A stretch of DNA of 53,701 nucleotides from JBBSBY01 sp038250835. Its GTDB lineage: Bacteria > Desulfobacterota > Desulfomonilia > Desulfomonilales > Desulfomonilaceae. Position numbers and translations under genes: made by a program. The stretch covers positions 1-53,701 of the forward strand of contig JBBSBY010000015.1 in assembly GCA_038250835.1 (NCBI GenBank). The letters run 5' to 3'. The notes beneath the pieces were generated by a model. The model was not told the DNA's origin. It saw only the letters and a list, made by a program, of their open reading frames with translations, and made no database searches. Within the stretch, counting starts at the first letter, position 1; the number at the start of each line of letters is the position of its first letter. This document shows positions 15,925-24,297 of this stretch, one piece after another.

Positions 15925-18684
15925 ATGAAGAATGCGTTGAGACGCATTTATGAATTAGGTCAATCGATCTGGTACGATAATCTGAGTCGAGAAATTCTTA
16001 AATCCGGAAAGCTTAAACAAATCATTCAGGAAGATGGAATCACCGGAGTCACCTCCAATCCTTCCATTTTTCAAAAAGCGCTCTCTGATGAAAGGATTTA
16101 CGATAACGATTTACATAATTTAGTAGATTCAGGTTGTGATTCCAAACAAATTTATGAGTCGCTCATCATTGAAGATGTCCGGCAAGCAGCGGATCTTTTG
16201 GCTTCTGTTTACCGAGAAACACATGGTCAGGATGGTTTTGTAAGTTTGGAGGTGGCGCCTTCTTTAGCTTACGAACGAAATCCAACTATCGCTGAAGGCA
16301 AACGTCTATTTGAAATGGTGGATCGTCCAAACTTGATGATCAAAGTTCCCGGAACGGTAGAGGGCTGCGAAGCGGCAAAGGAACTCCTTGGCGCCGGTAT
16401 TAACGTGAACATAACATTGTTGTTCTCCATTGAACAATACAAAGCCGCTGTTGAAGCATACTTAAAGGGAATGGAAGAGTTGATCACCGCCGGCGGTGAT
16501 CCAAGTAAAACGGCTTCGGTCACTTCATTCTTTGTTAGTCGAGTGGATACGTTGGTCGATGAGCGAATCAGAGAATCTTCAGACCCGATCCTCAAGACCC
16601 AGGCTCCCGGACTTCTCGGTAAAGCGGCCATCGCTAATGCTGTGATAGCCTACGACATATTTGAAAAAATATTCAACGGAGAGGAATTCCGTGGATTGAA
16701 GGCAAAAGGCGTTCGGCCTCAAAAGATAGTATTGGCAAGCACCAGCACCAAAAATCCTGACTACCCGGATACCTATTATGTGGACAAATTGCTATGGCCC
16801 GGCACGATAAACACAATTCCCGTAGTCACATTGGAAGCCTATCGAGATCATGGAAACCCGGAAATCGCAGATGATCGAGATGTTGAAAAAGCAAAATCCC
16901 TTCTCCAAATTCTTGAATCCCACGGTCTGAACATTGAACAAATAATGGAGCGTCTCCTGGAAGACGGGATCAACCAGTTCGCGTCTTCTTTTGATGACCT
17001 CATCGACGGCATAGAACAGAAGCGCACCCGCTTGCTCCGCGGTTGGGGGCATAGATCGGCTTCTTTAGGAGCGCTTCATTCTCAAGTGGAAAGTGTTCTT
17101 GAATCCTTCAACCAGGATAAGTTGGGAGAGAGTATCTGGGCGGGTAACACGCACATCTGGACTTCGAATCCGAATCACGGCATTAATCAGCGCTTAGGAT
17201 GGCTGAACAGCGTAGATTTAATGTGCGGGGAAACTAATAAACTGTGGGATTTTTCACAAGAAGTCCTTTTGGATGGAATTCAAGACGTGGCGCTGCTGGG
17301 TATGGGCGGATCGAGCTTGGCCGCAGAAGTTCTCTCAAAATGCTTTGGTTCCGCCGAAGGATACCCCAAGATGTGGATTCTGGACACCACCGTCCCGACG
17401 ACTATTATGGAATTCCAGGAAAGCGTTAATTTGGAACATACGCTGTTTATTGTCGCAAGCAAGTCGGGCGGCACGATAGAAGTTATGTCTTTGTTCAAAT
17501 ACTTTAAATCGGAAGTGGAAAAGGCCGGACTGGACGTCGGTAAACGATTTGTAGCCATTACGGATCCTGGCACAAGCCTGGGAAAACTGGCTGCGGAAAA
17601 CGGTTTCAGGAAAATATTCTTGAATCCATCGGATATTGGTGGCCGCTTCAGCGCTTTGTCATATTTCGGATTAGCCCCCGCTGCTCTCCTCGGCATTGAC
17701 CTGGATAGATTCTTGATGAGAGCTGCTCAATCAGTTGAAGCGTGCGGCCCGGATGTTCCCGCCCTCGAGAATCCAGGAACCTGGATGGGATCCATCGCGG
17801 GAGTAGCGGCTAATCAGGGCTTGGGCAAACTTACCATTGTAATTTCTCCACCCATAGGGTCATTCGGTCTATGGCTGGAACAACTCATTGCTGAGAGCAC
17901 CGGGAAACTGGACACGGGAGTTCTGCCCGTGATTGGTGAAGATGTAGGCGCCCCGGATACTTACGGTCCGGATAGGGTGTTTGTGTATTTACGATTAGAC
18001 GGCGATACTACTTACGATCAGCAAATTTCGGATCTGGAAAAGGCCGGCCGTCCGGTTGTAACTCAACGTATTCATAACCCATATGATCTGGGTAGAGAAA
18101 TGTTCCGTTGGGAATTCGCTACTGCCGTTATTGGGGTAATCCTCAAAATAAATCCCTTTGATCAGCCGAATGTTCAGGAGTCAAAGGATATTACAAGGAA
18201 ATCTCTTGAATTGTATGAAAGTGAAGGACATCTTCCCGTCGGCGCCCGCATTCCAGCGCACGACACATCAATGCCGAAGCTTTTAGCTGACTTTTTAGAA
18301 TCCGTACGGCAGGGAGATTATGTAGGTATAAATGCTTTCATTAGTGAATCTCCGACAGCCGTGAGCCATTTGCAGTCCATGAGAATTAAACTCAGAGATA
18401 AATTTAAAATAGCGACGACTCTAGGATTTGGCCCGCGGTATTTGCATTCCACCGGACAGATCCAGAAGGGTGGCAAAGCAAATGGTCACTTCATTCAAAT
18501 AACAATGGACGATGAACGAGATATAGATATTCCCGGAGAAAAGTTTTCATTTGGGATTTTGAAAGCCGCCCAATCTATCGGAGACTACGAAGCTCTGAAG
18601 AAAAAAGGAAGGCCTGTGATGAATATACACTTAAGAGATGAGTCCGATTTGAAACTAATTTCCGCCGCTATGGACAAAATTTAG
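15925..18684 (+). CDS. Bifunctional transaldolase / glucose-6-phosphate isomerase
   Basis: About 919 aa, a natural fusion of two sugar-phosphate enzymes. The N-terminal ~365 residues are a class of transaldolase (GQSIWYDNLSREIL, GVTSNPSIFQKAL, LMIKVPGTVEGCEAAKELL with the Schiff-base Lys in IKVPGT, ASVTSFFVSRVDTLVDE). From about residue 390 a glucose-6-phosphate isomerase follows (LLGMGGSSLAAEVL, FIVASKSGGTIEVMSL, FLNPSDIGGRFSALSYFGL, LWLEQLIAESTGK). ATG 15925 is chosen because GGAGG lies 6 nt upstream; in-frame starts further upstream lack a site. The fusion would channel fructose-6-phosphate between the non-oxidative pentose phosphate pathway and glucose-6-phosphate. The architecture is known in several phyla. 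Confidence 0.95.
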   Translation: MKNALRRIYELGQSIWYDNLSREILKSGKLKQIIQEDGITGVTSNPSIFQKALSDERIYDNDLHNLVDSGCDSKQIYESLIIEDVRQAADLLASVYRETHGQDGFVSLEVAPSLAYERNPTIAEGKRLFEMVDRPNLMIKVPGTVEGCEAAKELLGAGINVNITLLFSIEQYKAAVEAYLKGMEELITAGGDPSKTASVTSFFVSRVDTLVDERIRESSDPILKTQAPGLLGKAAIANAVIAYDIFEKIFNGEEFRGLKAKGVRPQKIVLASTSTKNPDYPDTYYVDKLLWPGTINTIPVVTLEAYRDHGNPEIADDRDVEKAKSLLQILESHGLNIEQIMERLLEDGINQFASSFDDLIDGIEQKRTRLLRGWGHRSASLGALHSQVESVLESFNQDKLGESIWAGNTHIWTSNPNHGINQRLGWLNSVDLMCGETNKLWDFSQEVLLDGIQDVALLGMGGSSLAAEVLSKCFGSAEGYPKMWILDTTVPTTIMEFQESVNLEHTLFIVASKSGGTIEVMSLFKYFKSEVEKAGLDVGKRFVAITDPGTSLGKLAAENGFRKIFLNPSDIGGRFSALSYFGLAPAALLGIDLDRFLMRAAQSVEACGPDVPALENPGTWMGSIAGVAANQGLGKLTIVISPPIGSFGLWLEQLIAESTGKLDTGVLPVIGEDVGAPDTYGPDRVFVYLRLDGDTTYDQQISDLEKAGRPVVTQRIHNPYDLGREMFRWEFATAVIGVILKINPFDQPNVQESKDITRKSLELYESEGHLPVGARIPAHDTSMPKLLADFLESVRQGDYVGINAFISESPTAVSHLQSMRIKLRDKFKIATTLGFGPRYLHSTGQIQKGGKANGHFIQITMDDERDIDIPGEKFSFGILKAAQSIGDYEALKKKGRPVMNIHLRDESDLKLISAAMDKI

Positions 18685-18702
18685 TGTCCTCGCAAGAGAA
18701 AA

Positions 18703-18752
18703 CCTTGATATGCACACGTAGATCAATGTTTTACATCAAGGTGAGCACGTGT
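18703..18752 (+). other. Interleaved inverted repeats (possible pseudoknot) after the transaldolase-isomerase gene
   Basis: CCTTGAT (18703-18709) matches ATCAAGG (18735-18741), and ACACGT (18714-18719) matches ACGTGT (18747-18752). The two pairs are interleaved (A-B-A'-B'), the topology of an RNA pseudoknot. Loops are short enough to fold. No T-tract follows. Chance cannot be excluded. Confidence 0.3.
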
Positions 18753-18923
18753 ATTTCAATTAGTATTCTGACGTGCTTTTATGCCGATATGTTAGGCCGG
18801 TCTCGTCGATCGCCGATTCATGCGAGGATCTGCTCGAATGAAATAAGTAAATAAGTATACTTCCTGTCCCCACATATCAGGAATGGCGCCGCGGGAAAAT
18901 GATAGGCCGGAGGTAAATAGAAT

Positions 18924-19148
18924 ATGTATTATAATGGCAATAAAATGAGATCCGATTCCGAATTAAGTGATTATCAAAAGAAACTGGATTCAATCGACAA
19001 TGTTATCCTGTGTGTCGCGGAAGCGGAGCACTTTATCAAGACGCTGGGACATTTATTGGTCACTGAAACGAATATTGACGACCGTTGGACTCGCAAAAAC
19101 CTACGAAAACGCAAGAGCCCATGGACGCTTCACAAATATTCGCGATGA
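18924..19148 (+). CDS. Possible small protein, or decayed gene
   Basis: A 74-aa frame starting 10 nt after GGAGG (18909-18913). The first 55 residues (from MRSDSELSDYQKKLDSIDNV, residues 8-27) look like a normal soluble helix. Beyond there the composition turns basic, while a protein-like stretch (LAKTYENARAHGRFTNIRDE) continues in the +1 frame to about 19218. This may be a frameshifted remnant rather than an intact gene. The rest of 18685-19383 shows nothing else I can support. Confidence 0.35.
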   Translation: MYYNGNKMRSDSELSDYQKKLDSIDNVILCVAEAEHFIKTLGHLLVTETNIDDRWTRKNLRKRKSPWTLHKYSR

Positions 19149-19383
19149 GGTATTGTCGCATTATTTACGTTCATCGGCAATTCCGAAGTCGCTTGACTTA
19201 TTATTTAATTATAACTAAATTCGCTTGCCGGCAGTTCAGGTTAAACCCTGGGACTGAAATATTGCGTTTTTGCCGTTCAATCATAAATCCTGGGCAGCGA
19301 CTGATTGGCGGCCTTTTAACGCTCTCGATCACAACTTGAATTACGGTGATCATAGAAAATGACCGCCGATGTAGAGATTCAGA

Positions 19384-21186
19384 ATGATTTTTTCCCTACA
19401 GAGACGCTTCTTACTTCTGCTCCTTCTTCCTGTGGCGGTGATACTTATCACATCGGGCGTTATAGGATGGCAAAACGGCAGAAATATGCTATTGGACCAA
19501 TGGATTCAAATTACACGATTGAAACTGGATCGAGCGGCCCACCAGATTGCTATGAAATTGGACGAAAAGCTTGCGTTGATTAAGTTGGTAGCCAAAACCG
19601 AGGAGGCGCCCGACCAGGCCGTATTGCAGACATTCATAATTCAGCAGCTAATAGACAAACCCGGCGTCAAATTTGTTGATCTTGAGCCTATCAACAAAGA
19701 TCAGATAGAGAGTGGTGTTCTCAATGAACCGCTCTCCCTGGGAGTCGAAGGTCTGTACACAATGGAGTTGTGCGGCGATTACGGCTTCTGCGCTCCGGTG
19801 ATGGACCCGGATGCTCCCGATAAGTCCCTCAACATAGTACGAATTTTGTCTAATGAACGCGGTCCCTCTAAGCGTTTGATTGTCAGGATCAGCTTTGACT
19901 CTTTCATCCAGCCATTGCGACAAATGGAACTCTGGGAAGGCGGGTCCGCTGTGCTCGTTACCAGCACGGGGCAAATGCTCGCCGCTACGGATCGTTACTG
20001 GCACGATCGTCGGAAATTGGGTGAAACTGGTGATGAGACGGAACTTAAGGTATTGGATGGGATAAGGCACAAGTCTTTTGGTACGGTATTTTCTGCGGGA
20101 CATCCACCTGCAACCGTAGTTAGCTATTTGAAGATGCCGTTTATCAACTGGTATCTGCTAATGTTTTCACAAGGCAAAACCATTCTGGGCCCCATTGTTC
20201 AATTCAGGGACATTTACGGCGCCGCCGGTGTTGCCGTCATTCTGGTGATTCTTTTGATTATACGCTGGGTTACACGGTCAGTCGGAAGCACTATATCTGA
20301 AATCTCCGCTGCAGCGCTAAAGGTCAAGGAAGGGGATTATACGGTAAAGCTTCCCGTCACCAGGAGAGACGAAATAGGGGTGCTGCGAGAAAGTTTTAAT
20401 CAACTCGTCGAAGGACTCCAACAGCGGGAACTTATTGAGCGCACTTTTGGCCGTTACGTAGACAAGAAAGTGGCGCAGGAGCTGATGAGCCGACCTGAAG
20501 CTTTAAAGTTAGGCGGTGAGAAGCGAACAGTGACCATAATGATGTCGGACCTGCGCAACTTCACGCCAATATCGGAAAAAATGGAGCCCGAAGTCGTCAT
20601 TAAGATGCTCAACAGATACTTCGCGAGAATGATTGTCGTTATTGAAAAATATAGGGGAATTATAGTCGATTTCTATGGCGATTCCATTCTGGTGTTTTTC
20701 GACGGCATTAGTTCGGATCTTACCGGGAGAGCATGTGACGCTGTGCGCTGCGCTTTGGAAATGCAGCAGGAAATGGATGGCTTTTTAAAGGAGAACGAGG
20801 CTAAAGGTCTACCTCCGGTGAATCAGGGAATCGGCGTACACACGGGGGATGTGATTGTCGGAAACATCGGCACTGAATCACGAGCCAAATATGGAATAGT
20901 CGGCGCGGATGTTAACCTGACAGACCGTATTCAGCATACGGCCTCAGCAGGCAAGGTCATAATCTCGGAACGCGCCTATGAGTTGATTTACCAAAAACTT
21001 AAAGTGTCCCTATCGTTTAAAGCTTGCCTCAAAGGAGTGGAGGCGGACAAAAAGCTCTACGAAATTGAAGGCATTACCCCTGAATGTGCGCGGCTCCCGA
21101 TAGATGATGGTTCAGGAGACGATGCGCCGTCCGGAAATTCATTAGAACAAGATGGCCGCGTAACCCACAAAACTCGAGTCGGGTAA
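19384..21186 (+). CDS. Membrane-bound class III adenylate/guanylate cyclase
   Basis: A 600-aa receptor cyclase. The N-terminal membrane helix is at residues 7-28, a periplasmic sensor-like region of about 250 residues follows, then a second helix near 280-297 (VAVILVILLIIRWV), a HAMP linker (KVKEGDYTVKLPVTRRDEIG) and a cyclase domain from about residue 370. Both metal-binding Asp are present (MMSDLRNFTPIS near 388 and DFYGDSILVFF near 435), as are GVHTGDVIVGNIG and KYGIVGADVNLTDRIQ. It should make cAMP (or cGMP) in response to a periplasmic ligand. The last 45 bp overlap the convergent Memo gene. No cyclic-nucleotide receptor gene is in the window. Confidence 0.92.
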   Translation: MIFSLQRRFLLLLLLPVAVILITSGVIGWQNGRNMLLDQWIQITRLKLDRAAHQIAMKLDEKLALIKLVAKTEEAPDQAVLQTFIIQQLIDKPGVKFVDLEPINKDQIESGVLNEPLSLGVEGLYTMELCGDYGFCAPVMDPDAPDKSLNIVRILSNERGPSKRLIVRISFDSFIQPLRQMELWEGGSAVLVTSTGQMLAATDRYWHDRRKLGETGDETELKVLDGIRHKSFGTVFSAGHPPATVVSYLKMPFINWYLLMFSQGKTILGPIVQFRDIYGAAGVAVILVILLIIRWVTRSVGSTISEISAAALKVKEGDYTVKLPVTRRDEIGVLRESFNQLVEGLQQRELIERTFGRYVDKKVAQELMSRPEALKLGGEKRTVTIMMSDLRNFTPISEKMEPEVVIKMLNRYFARMIVVIEKYRGIIVDFYGDSILVFFDGISSDLTGRACDAVRCALEMQQEMDGFLKENEAKGLPPVNQGIGVHTGDVIVGNIGTESRAKYGIVGADVNLTDRIQHTASAGKVIISERAYELIYQKLKVSLSFKACLKGVEADKKLYEIEGITPECARLPIDDGSGDDAPSGNSLEQDGRVTHKTRVG

Positions 21187-21972
21187 AACATCATAACTCG
21201 TATAATAATCTATGAGATTGCCGTTGGTGACTCCGAGCTTGGCGACTGATGTAATTACCGAGGCAATTGGACCGGCAGAGCACGTATTGTGTTTTACCGC
21301 CGCATCCTGAATCACTTGAGCGGGGTCAAGACTCAAGATTTTATCTATGAGTGATTTATCGTTCTGATCTTTTACCCAACTTACGGTTTGAGGTCCTGAA
21401 CCTTCGGGCATGAAGCCGTAGTTTGGGCCGTAATGTGTGAAATCAGCCGATCCGATAAACACGGATGAAAGACTGCGATCACGCAGGCCGTCAATCATAG
21501 ATTCCGCAAGTTTCACGGCATTCTCCGTTGCCGGAGAATGCACTGCAATAATGGGAGTATCCGGAAAAAAGAACTTTATGATGGGTATATTCACCTCAAT
21601 GGTGTTGTCGGAGAATCTTGTCGAAGCGGCATCGGCAATGCCTCTTGATACCATTGACATGGCGAAATTGTTGTCCAGGGCAGCGGGTCCGAGCGGGGTT
21701 TCCCAGGCGTCTTCCGTGTAGATTATTGGGTTGCCGCTCCCAAGATGACCGCCATAAATCACAATTCTATCAGGGCGAGTTTTTGATAACGAACCAATTA
21801 CGCGCGCCGCCGCTTTGCCTGAAAAATACCAGCCTGCGTGGGGAACTATACCTCCTTTCCAATCTCCTGCAGGAAAGGTAAAATCTTTTACAAATTCGAG
21901 AATATCCTTCCGGCACTGATCTTCCGAAATGGGATACCAGCCTCGAGGTAGAACGCGCTCTCGAATTGTCAT
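21142..21972 (-). CDS. amrB: AmmeMemoRadiSam system protein B (Memo-like)
   Basis: About 276 aa of the Memo/class III extradiol-dioxygenase-like family. Marker segments are GIVPHAGWYFSGKAAARVI, IVIYGGHLGSG, NTIEVNIPIIKFFFPDTPII and SADFTHYGPNYGF, with His residues at the positions that form the metal-like pocket. ATG 21972 (MTIRERVLPRGW) has GGAGG 5-6 nt upstream, better than ATG 21984. In AmmeMemoRadiSam systems this protein is partnered by an AMMECR1 protein and a radical SAM enzyme; neither is adjacent here. It follows a polyferredoxin gene by 33 bp, probably as one operon. Its molecular function in bacteria is not established. Confidence 0.87.
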   Translation of the reverse strand: MTIRERVLPRGWYPISEDQCRKDILEFVKDFTFPAGDWKGGIVPHAGWYFSGKAAARVIGSLSKTRPDRIVIYGGHLGSGNPIIYTEDAWETPLGPAALDNNFAMSMVSRGIADAASTRFSDNTIEVNIPIIKFFFPDTPIIAVHSPATENAVKLAESMIDGLRDRSLSSVFIGSADFTHYGPNYGFMPEGSGPQTVSWVKDQNDKSLIDKILSLDPAQVIQDAAVKHNTCSAGPIASVITSVAKLGVTNGNLIDYYTSYDVLPDSSFVGYAAILF

Positions 21973-22005
21973 AGCGTCCTCCATTTAGGTAATTATCATC
22001 GCAAC

Positions 22006-23079
22006 TTAAATTTTCAGGGTCACCCCTCTTGCCTGGGATCTTTGACTGTACCACTCCAGGAGATTTTTAGGGGGCATGTCCCTTTCATTCTCGGGCTTTT
22101 TAATTAAATAGACTGCTTCACTATCGCACCCGGTAGTGCATGCTCCACAACCGATACAGCGGTCAGGCTGAACATTGTAGACGCCGTCCGTTTCCAATAT
22201 GGCCCCAACAGGACATCTTTCGTGGGCGCAAACACCACAGGCTATGCACTTGTCTTGATCGATTAGCGCAACGTAGTTGCTTTTGGCCATTAAGTAAGGG
22301 CTCTTGAACTTCTTCATTGACAATAATATTCCACAGCAGCACGAGCAACAGTTACAAATATACATATGACCTGCCTGAACATTATATGTGGTATGCACCA
22401 AGCCTTCTTTCTCAGCAAGTTCCATCACGTCAAGCGCTTCCAGCTTAGAAATTACTCTGCCGCGCCTGTACTTATCAAACGCGTCTTCATGACTCGAAAT
22501 GGCGAGGCACACTTCCATTGTGTGATCACAAGTATGCCCTTGGACTTGCCGTTCCTTTCTGCAAATACAGTCGCAGACTTGGAATGACTTAGCTTTATTG
22601 ATCATGGCCCGAACATCTTCGTGTCGATAAACTTGGTGTTCAGCTTCTATGGGCGCATTGACGGGAATCACTCTCGTGAGAGCAGGGCTGAAACCTCCAA
22701 GAACCGGCATCAAATATGGGCTATATTCTTCAATTAGATTTGCCAATTCTTTGTCCATCCGGTTCAATTGAAACTCGTAAATCCCCACGATAAAAGGAAC
22801 CACGACGTAAACTTGAGCGCCGAACATTTTAAAAGAACCGATTTGACCTTTTTCAACCATTTGATCCAGGAGCGGTTGAAGGTCTTCCACAGTCATGCCG
22901 AGCCTCATTGAAGCGGCTTCAACCGTTTCAGGAATTGGGAGTAACTTAATGGCCATTTCCGCTTCACTAGGTTCAAAAATCTTCTGTAGCAGTCTAAGTT
23001 CCACTCCAGTCTCGGTCCTCGGAAACCCATTGGGTAACTGGTTCAAACGTTCGGCGAGTTCTACATAAACGTCGGGCAT
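22006..23079 (-). CDS. Cysteine-rich 4Fe-4S polyferredoxin with N-terminal winged-helix-like region
   Basis: A 357-aa iron-sulfur protein. Residues about 35-85 (EAEMAIKLLPIPETVEAASM, then LGMTVEDLQPLLDQMVEKG) look like a winged helix. The middle has a cysteine array (VCDCICRKERQ, CDHTMEVC) and YICNCCSCCCGIL. The C-terminal part carries two [4Fe-4S] motifs, CIACGVCAHERCPVGAI and CIGCGACTTGCDSEAV. This is the general layout of a ferredoxin family frequent in anaerobic Desulfobacterota, thought to join flavin- or Fe-S-based electron routes; no precise role is known. AGGAG precedes the ATG. It lies upstream of the Memo gene; a MITE-like element sits 52 bp ahead of its start codon. Confidence 0.85.
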   Translation of the reverse strand: MPDVYVELAERLNQLPNGFPRTETGVELRLLQKIFEPSEAEMAIKLLPIPETVEAASMRLGMTVEDLQPLLDQMVEKGQIGSFKMFGAQVYVVVPFIVGIYEFQLNRMDKELANLIEEYSPYLMPVLGGFSPALTRVIPVNAPIEAEHQVYRHEDVRAMINKAKSFQVCDCICRKERQVQGHTCDHTMEVCLAISSHEDAFDKYRRGRVISKLEALDVMELAEKEGLVHTTYNVQAGHMYICNCCSCCCGILLSMKKFKSPYLMAKSNYVALIDQDKCIACGVCAHERCPVGAILETDGVYNVQPDRCIGCGACTTGCDSEAVYLIKKPENERDMPPKNLLEWYSQRSQARGVTLKI

Positions 23080-23130
23080 ATTGGGCTCCTGATGAGTTTT
23101 TATTGAAGTGAGTTGTCTAAAAGCCGGCTA

Positions 23131-23350
23131 TTATAGGTTTTCGAAAGTTTTGTCGTAGTGGAGCTTTTACGTTTTCGCATCATCCGAGCGAATCTGGGAC
23201 CCAGATTCCGTGGATTCCTACGTACGCTGGAATGACGTTGATAAACTTTGAATGTAATTCAGACCGTCATTGATTTTAATGATCCGGATAGTCGATCAAA
23301 TCGAGAATCATGACAATTGAATCCGTGATTACTTTTGAAAACCACTACTA
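23131..23350. mobile_element. MITE-like element, copy 1
   Basis: About 220 bp bounded by imperfect terminal inverted repeats: left TTATAGGTTTTCGAAAGT, right (reverse complement) GTAGTGGTTTTCAAAAGT. Inside are the palindrome CTGGGACCCAG (from 23194), a TGGATTCC block and the shared block GAATCCGTGATTACTTT (23319-23335). The same blocks occur in the same order and at nearly the same spacing in copy 2 at 44742-44948. No transposase frame is present. It fills most of the gap 23080-23437, just upstream of the polyferredoxin gene. Confidence 0.7.
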
Positions 23351-23437
23351 AATAATTATAGCACACATCGCGGAGTGACCAAAACATGGAAATGACAATC
23401 GTTATTTGTCAAAAAATGTAATCGAAACTTTAAAGTA

Positions 23438-23959
23438 TCATCTATTGCGCAAGGACGTCCTTGCCTCATCTTTAAGTCGTTTTTTACGATCTTTGGACTG
23501 CTGTCGTGAAAAATACTCGTCCCTAATTCTCTCGTGACGATTCCTTCTTTCTTGATCTTCAAGCTCCATTTGCTCACGTAACTTTGCCTGCAGTATGGCG
23601 GCCTGAAATCTTTCCAATCGTATGCCGCTAATGATGGAGTCTTCCATGGCGAGCCAATTGTCCGAGTCCCCTCCACAGTCAGTCACATGCTTTTGAAAAA
23701 GAAAACCAGGTATGTCTGAAGCATAGAGACCGCAGAACGGGCAGATGTGAACATGTTCACTATTTTGGGGCTTACGCGGCTCAAAGCCTTTTTCAGACAA
23801 TTCAGCCAATGAAGTCTCTTTTCGTATCCACATGTCCCTAAATTTAATCCATCCCCAGCCCGCCCTATGGACCCACAAGGTTTCTACCAATTTTTCAGGA
23901 GCGTCCATCCTGAAAGTGTAAGTTGCCGAATGGACCCAGAAAAAATCTTTCTTTGGCAT
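23438..23959 (-). CDS. Hypothetical protein with a putative zinc-ribbon/finger
   Basis: About 173 aa from ATG 23959 (MPKKDFFWVHSATYTFRMD), preceded by GAGAAGGGG. The N-terminal third is aromatic-rich (LWVHRAGWGWIKFRDMWI). A C2HC-like metal site follows: HICPFCGLYASDIPGFLFQK, then HVTDC. The last ~60 residues are a highly charged, Arg/Glu-rich helix, probably a coiled coil. No family is recognised. It ends before the MITE-like element; upstream ATGs at 23977 and 23989 are possible starts. Confidence 0.65.
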   Translation of the reverse strand: MPKKDFFWVHSATYTFRMDAPEKLVETLWVHRAGWGWIKFRDMWIRKETSLAELSEKGFEPRKPQNSEHVHICPFCGLYASDIPGFLFQKHVTDCGGDSDNWLAMEDSIISGIRLERFQAAILQAKLREQMELEDQERRNRHERIRDEYFSRQQSKDRKKRLKDEARTSLRNR

Positions 23960-24152
23960 GGCCCCTTCTCTTCTCATCCCCTGGAACATGGATTCCGGAT
24001 AATGATATATAAAATTGTTAATTGGAAGTTAGAAACCGCCCATCTTTAATTGTAAATGAATATCCATGGAAATCAAGTTGAATGCTGGTGTCGCGGCTGC
24101 ATTCCGATGAAAAATTACACTTTGTATTCCTTACTATGCGCTGGACAATAGC

Positions 24153-24181
24153 TTGACACATTCCTGGCCACTAATTACCTT
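24153..24181 (+). promoter_or_regulatory. Candidate promoter for the MetE-like/cooC operon
   Basis: A perfect -35 TTGACA (24153-24158) and a weaker -10 TACCTT (24176-24181) with 17-bp spacing, in the 338-bp gap 23960-24297. The predicted leader is about 105 nt. Confidence 0.4.
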
Positions 24182-24297
24182 CATAGGGAGCGAGTGCGAT
24201 TAGATCACTACGTAAATCAATTGCGTCGGTTTCCTGGAAAGGTCCGATTTGGAAGCCGAATACATTCCCATAATTTGAGATGATGGATGAGGCGTTA

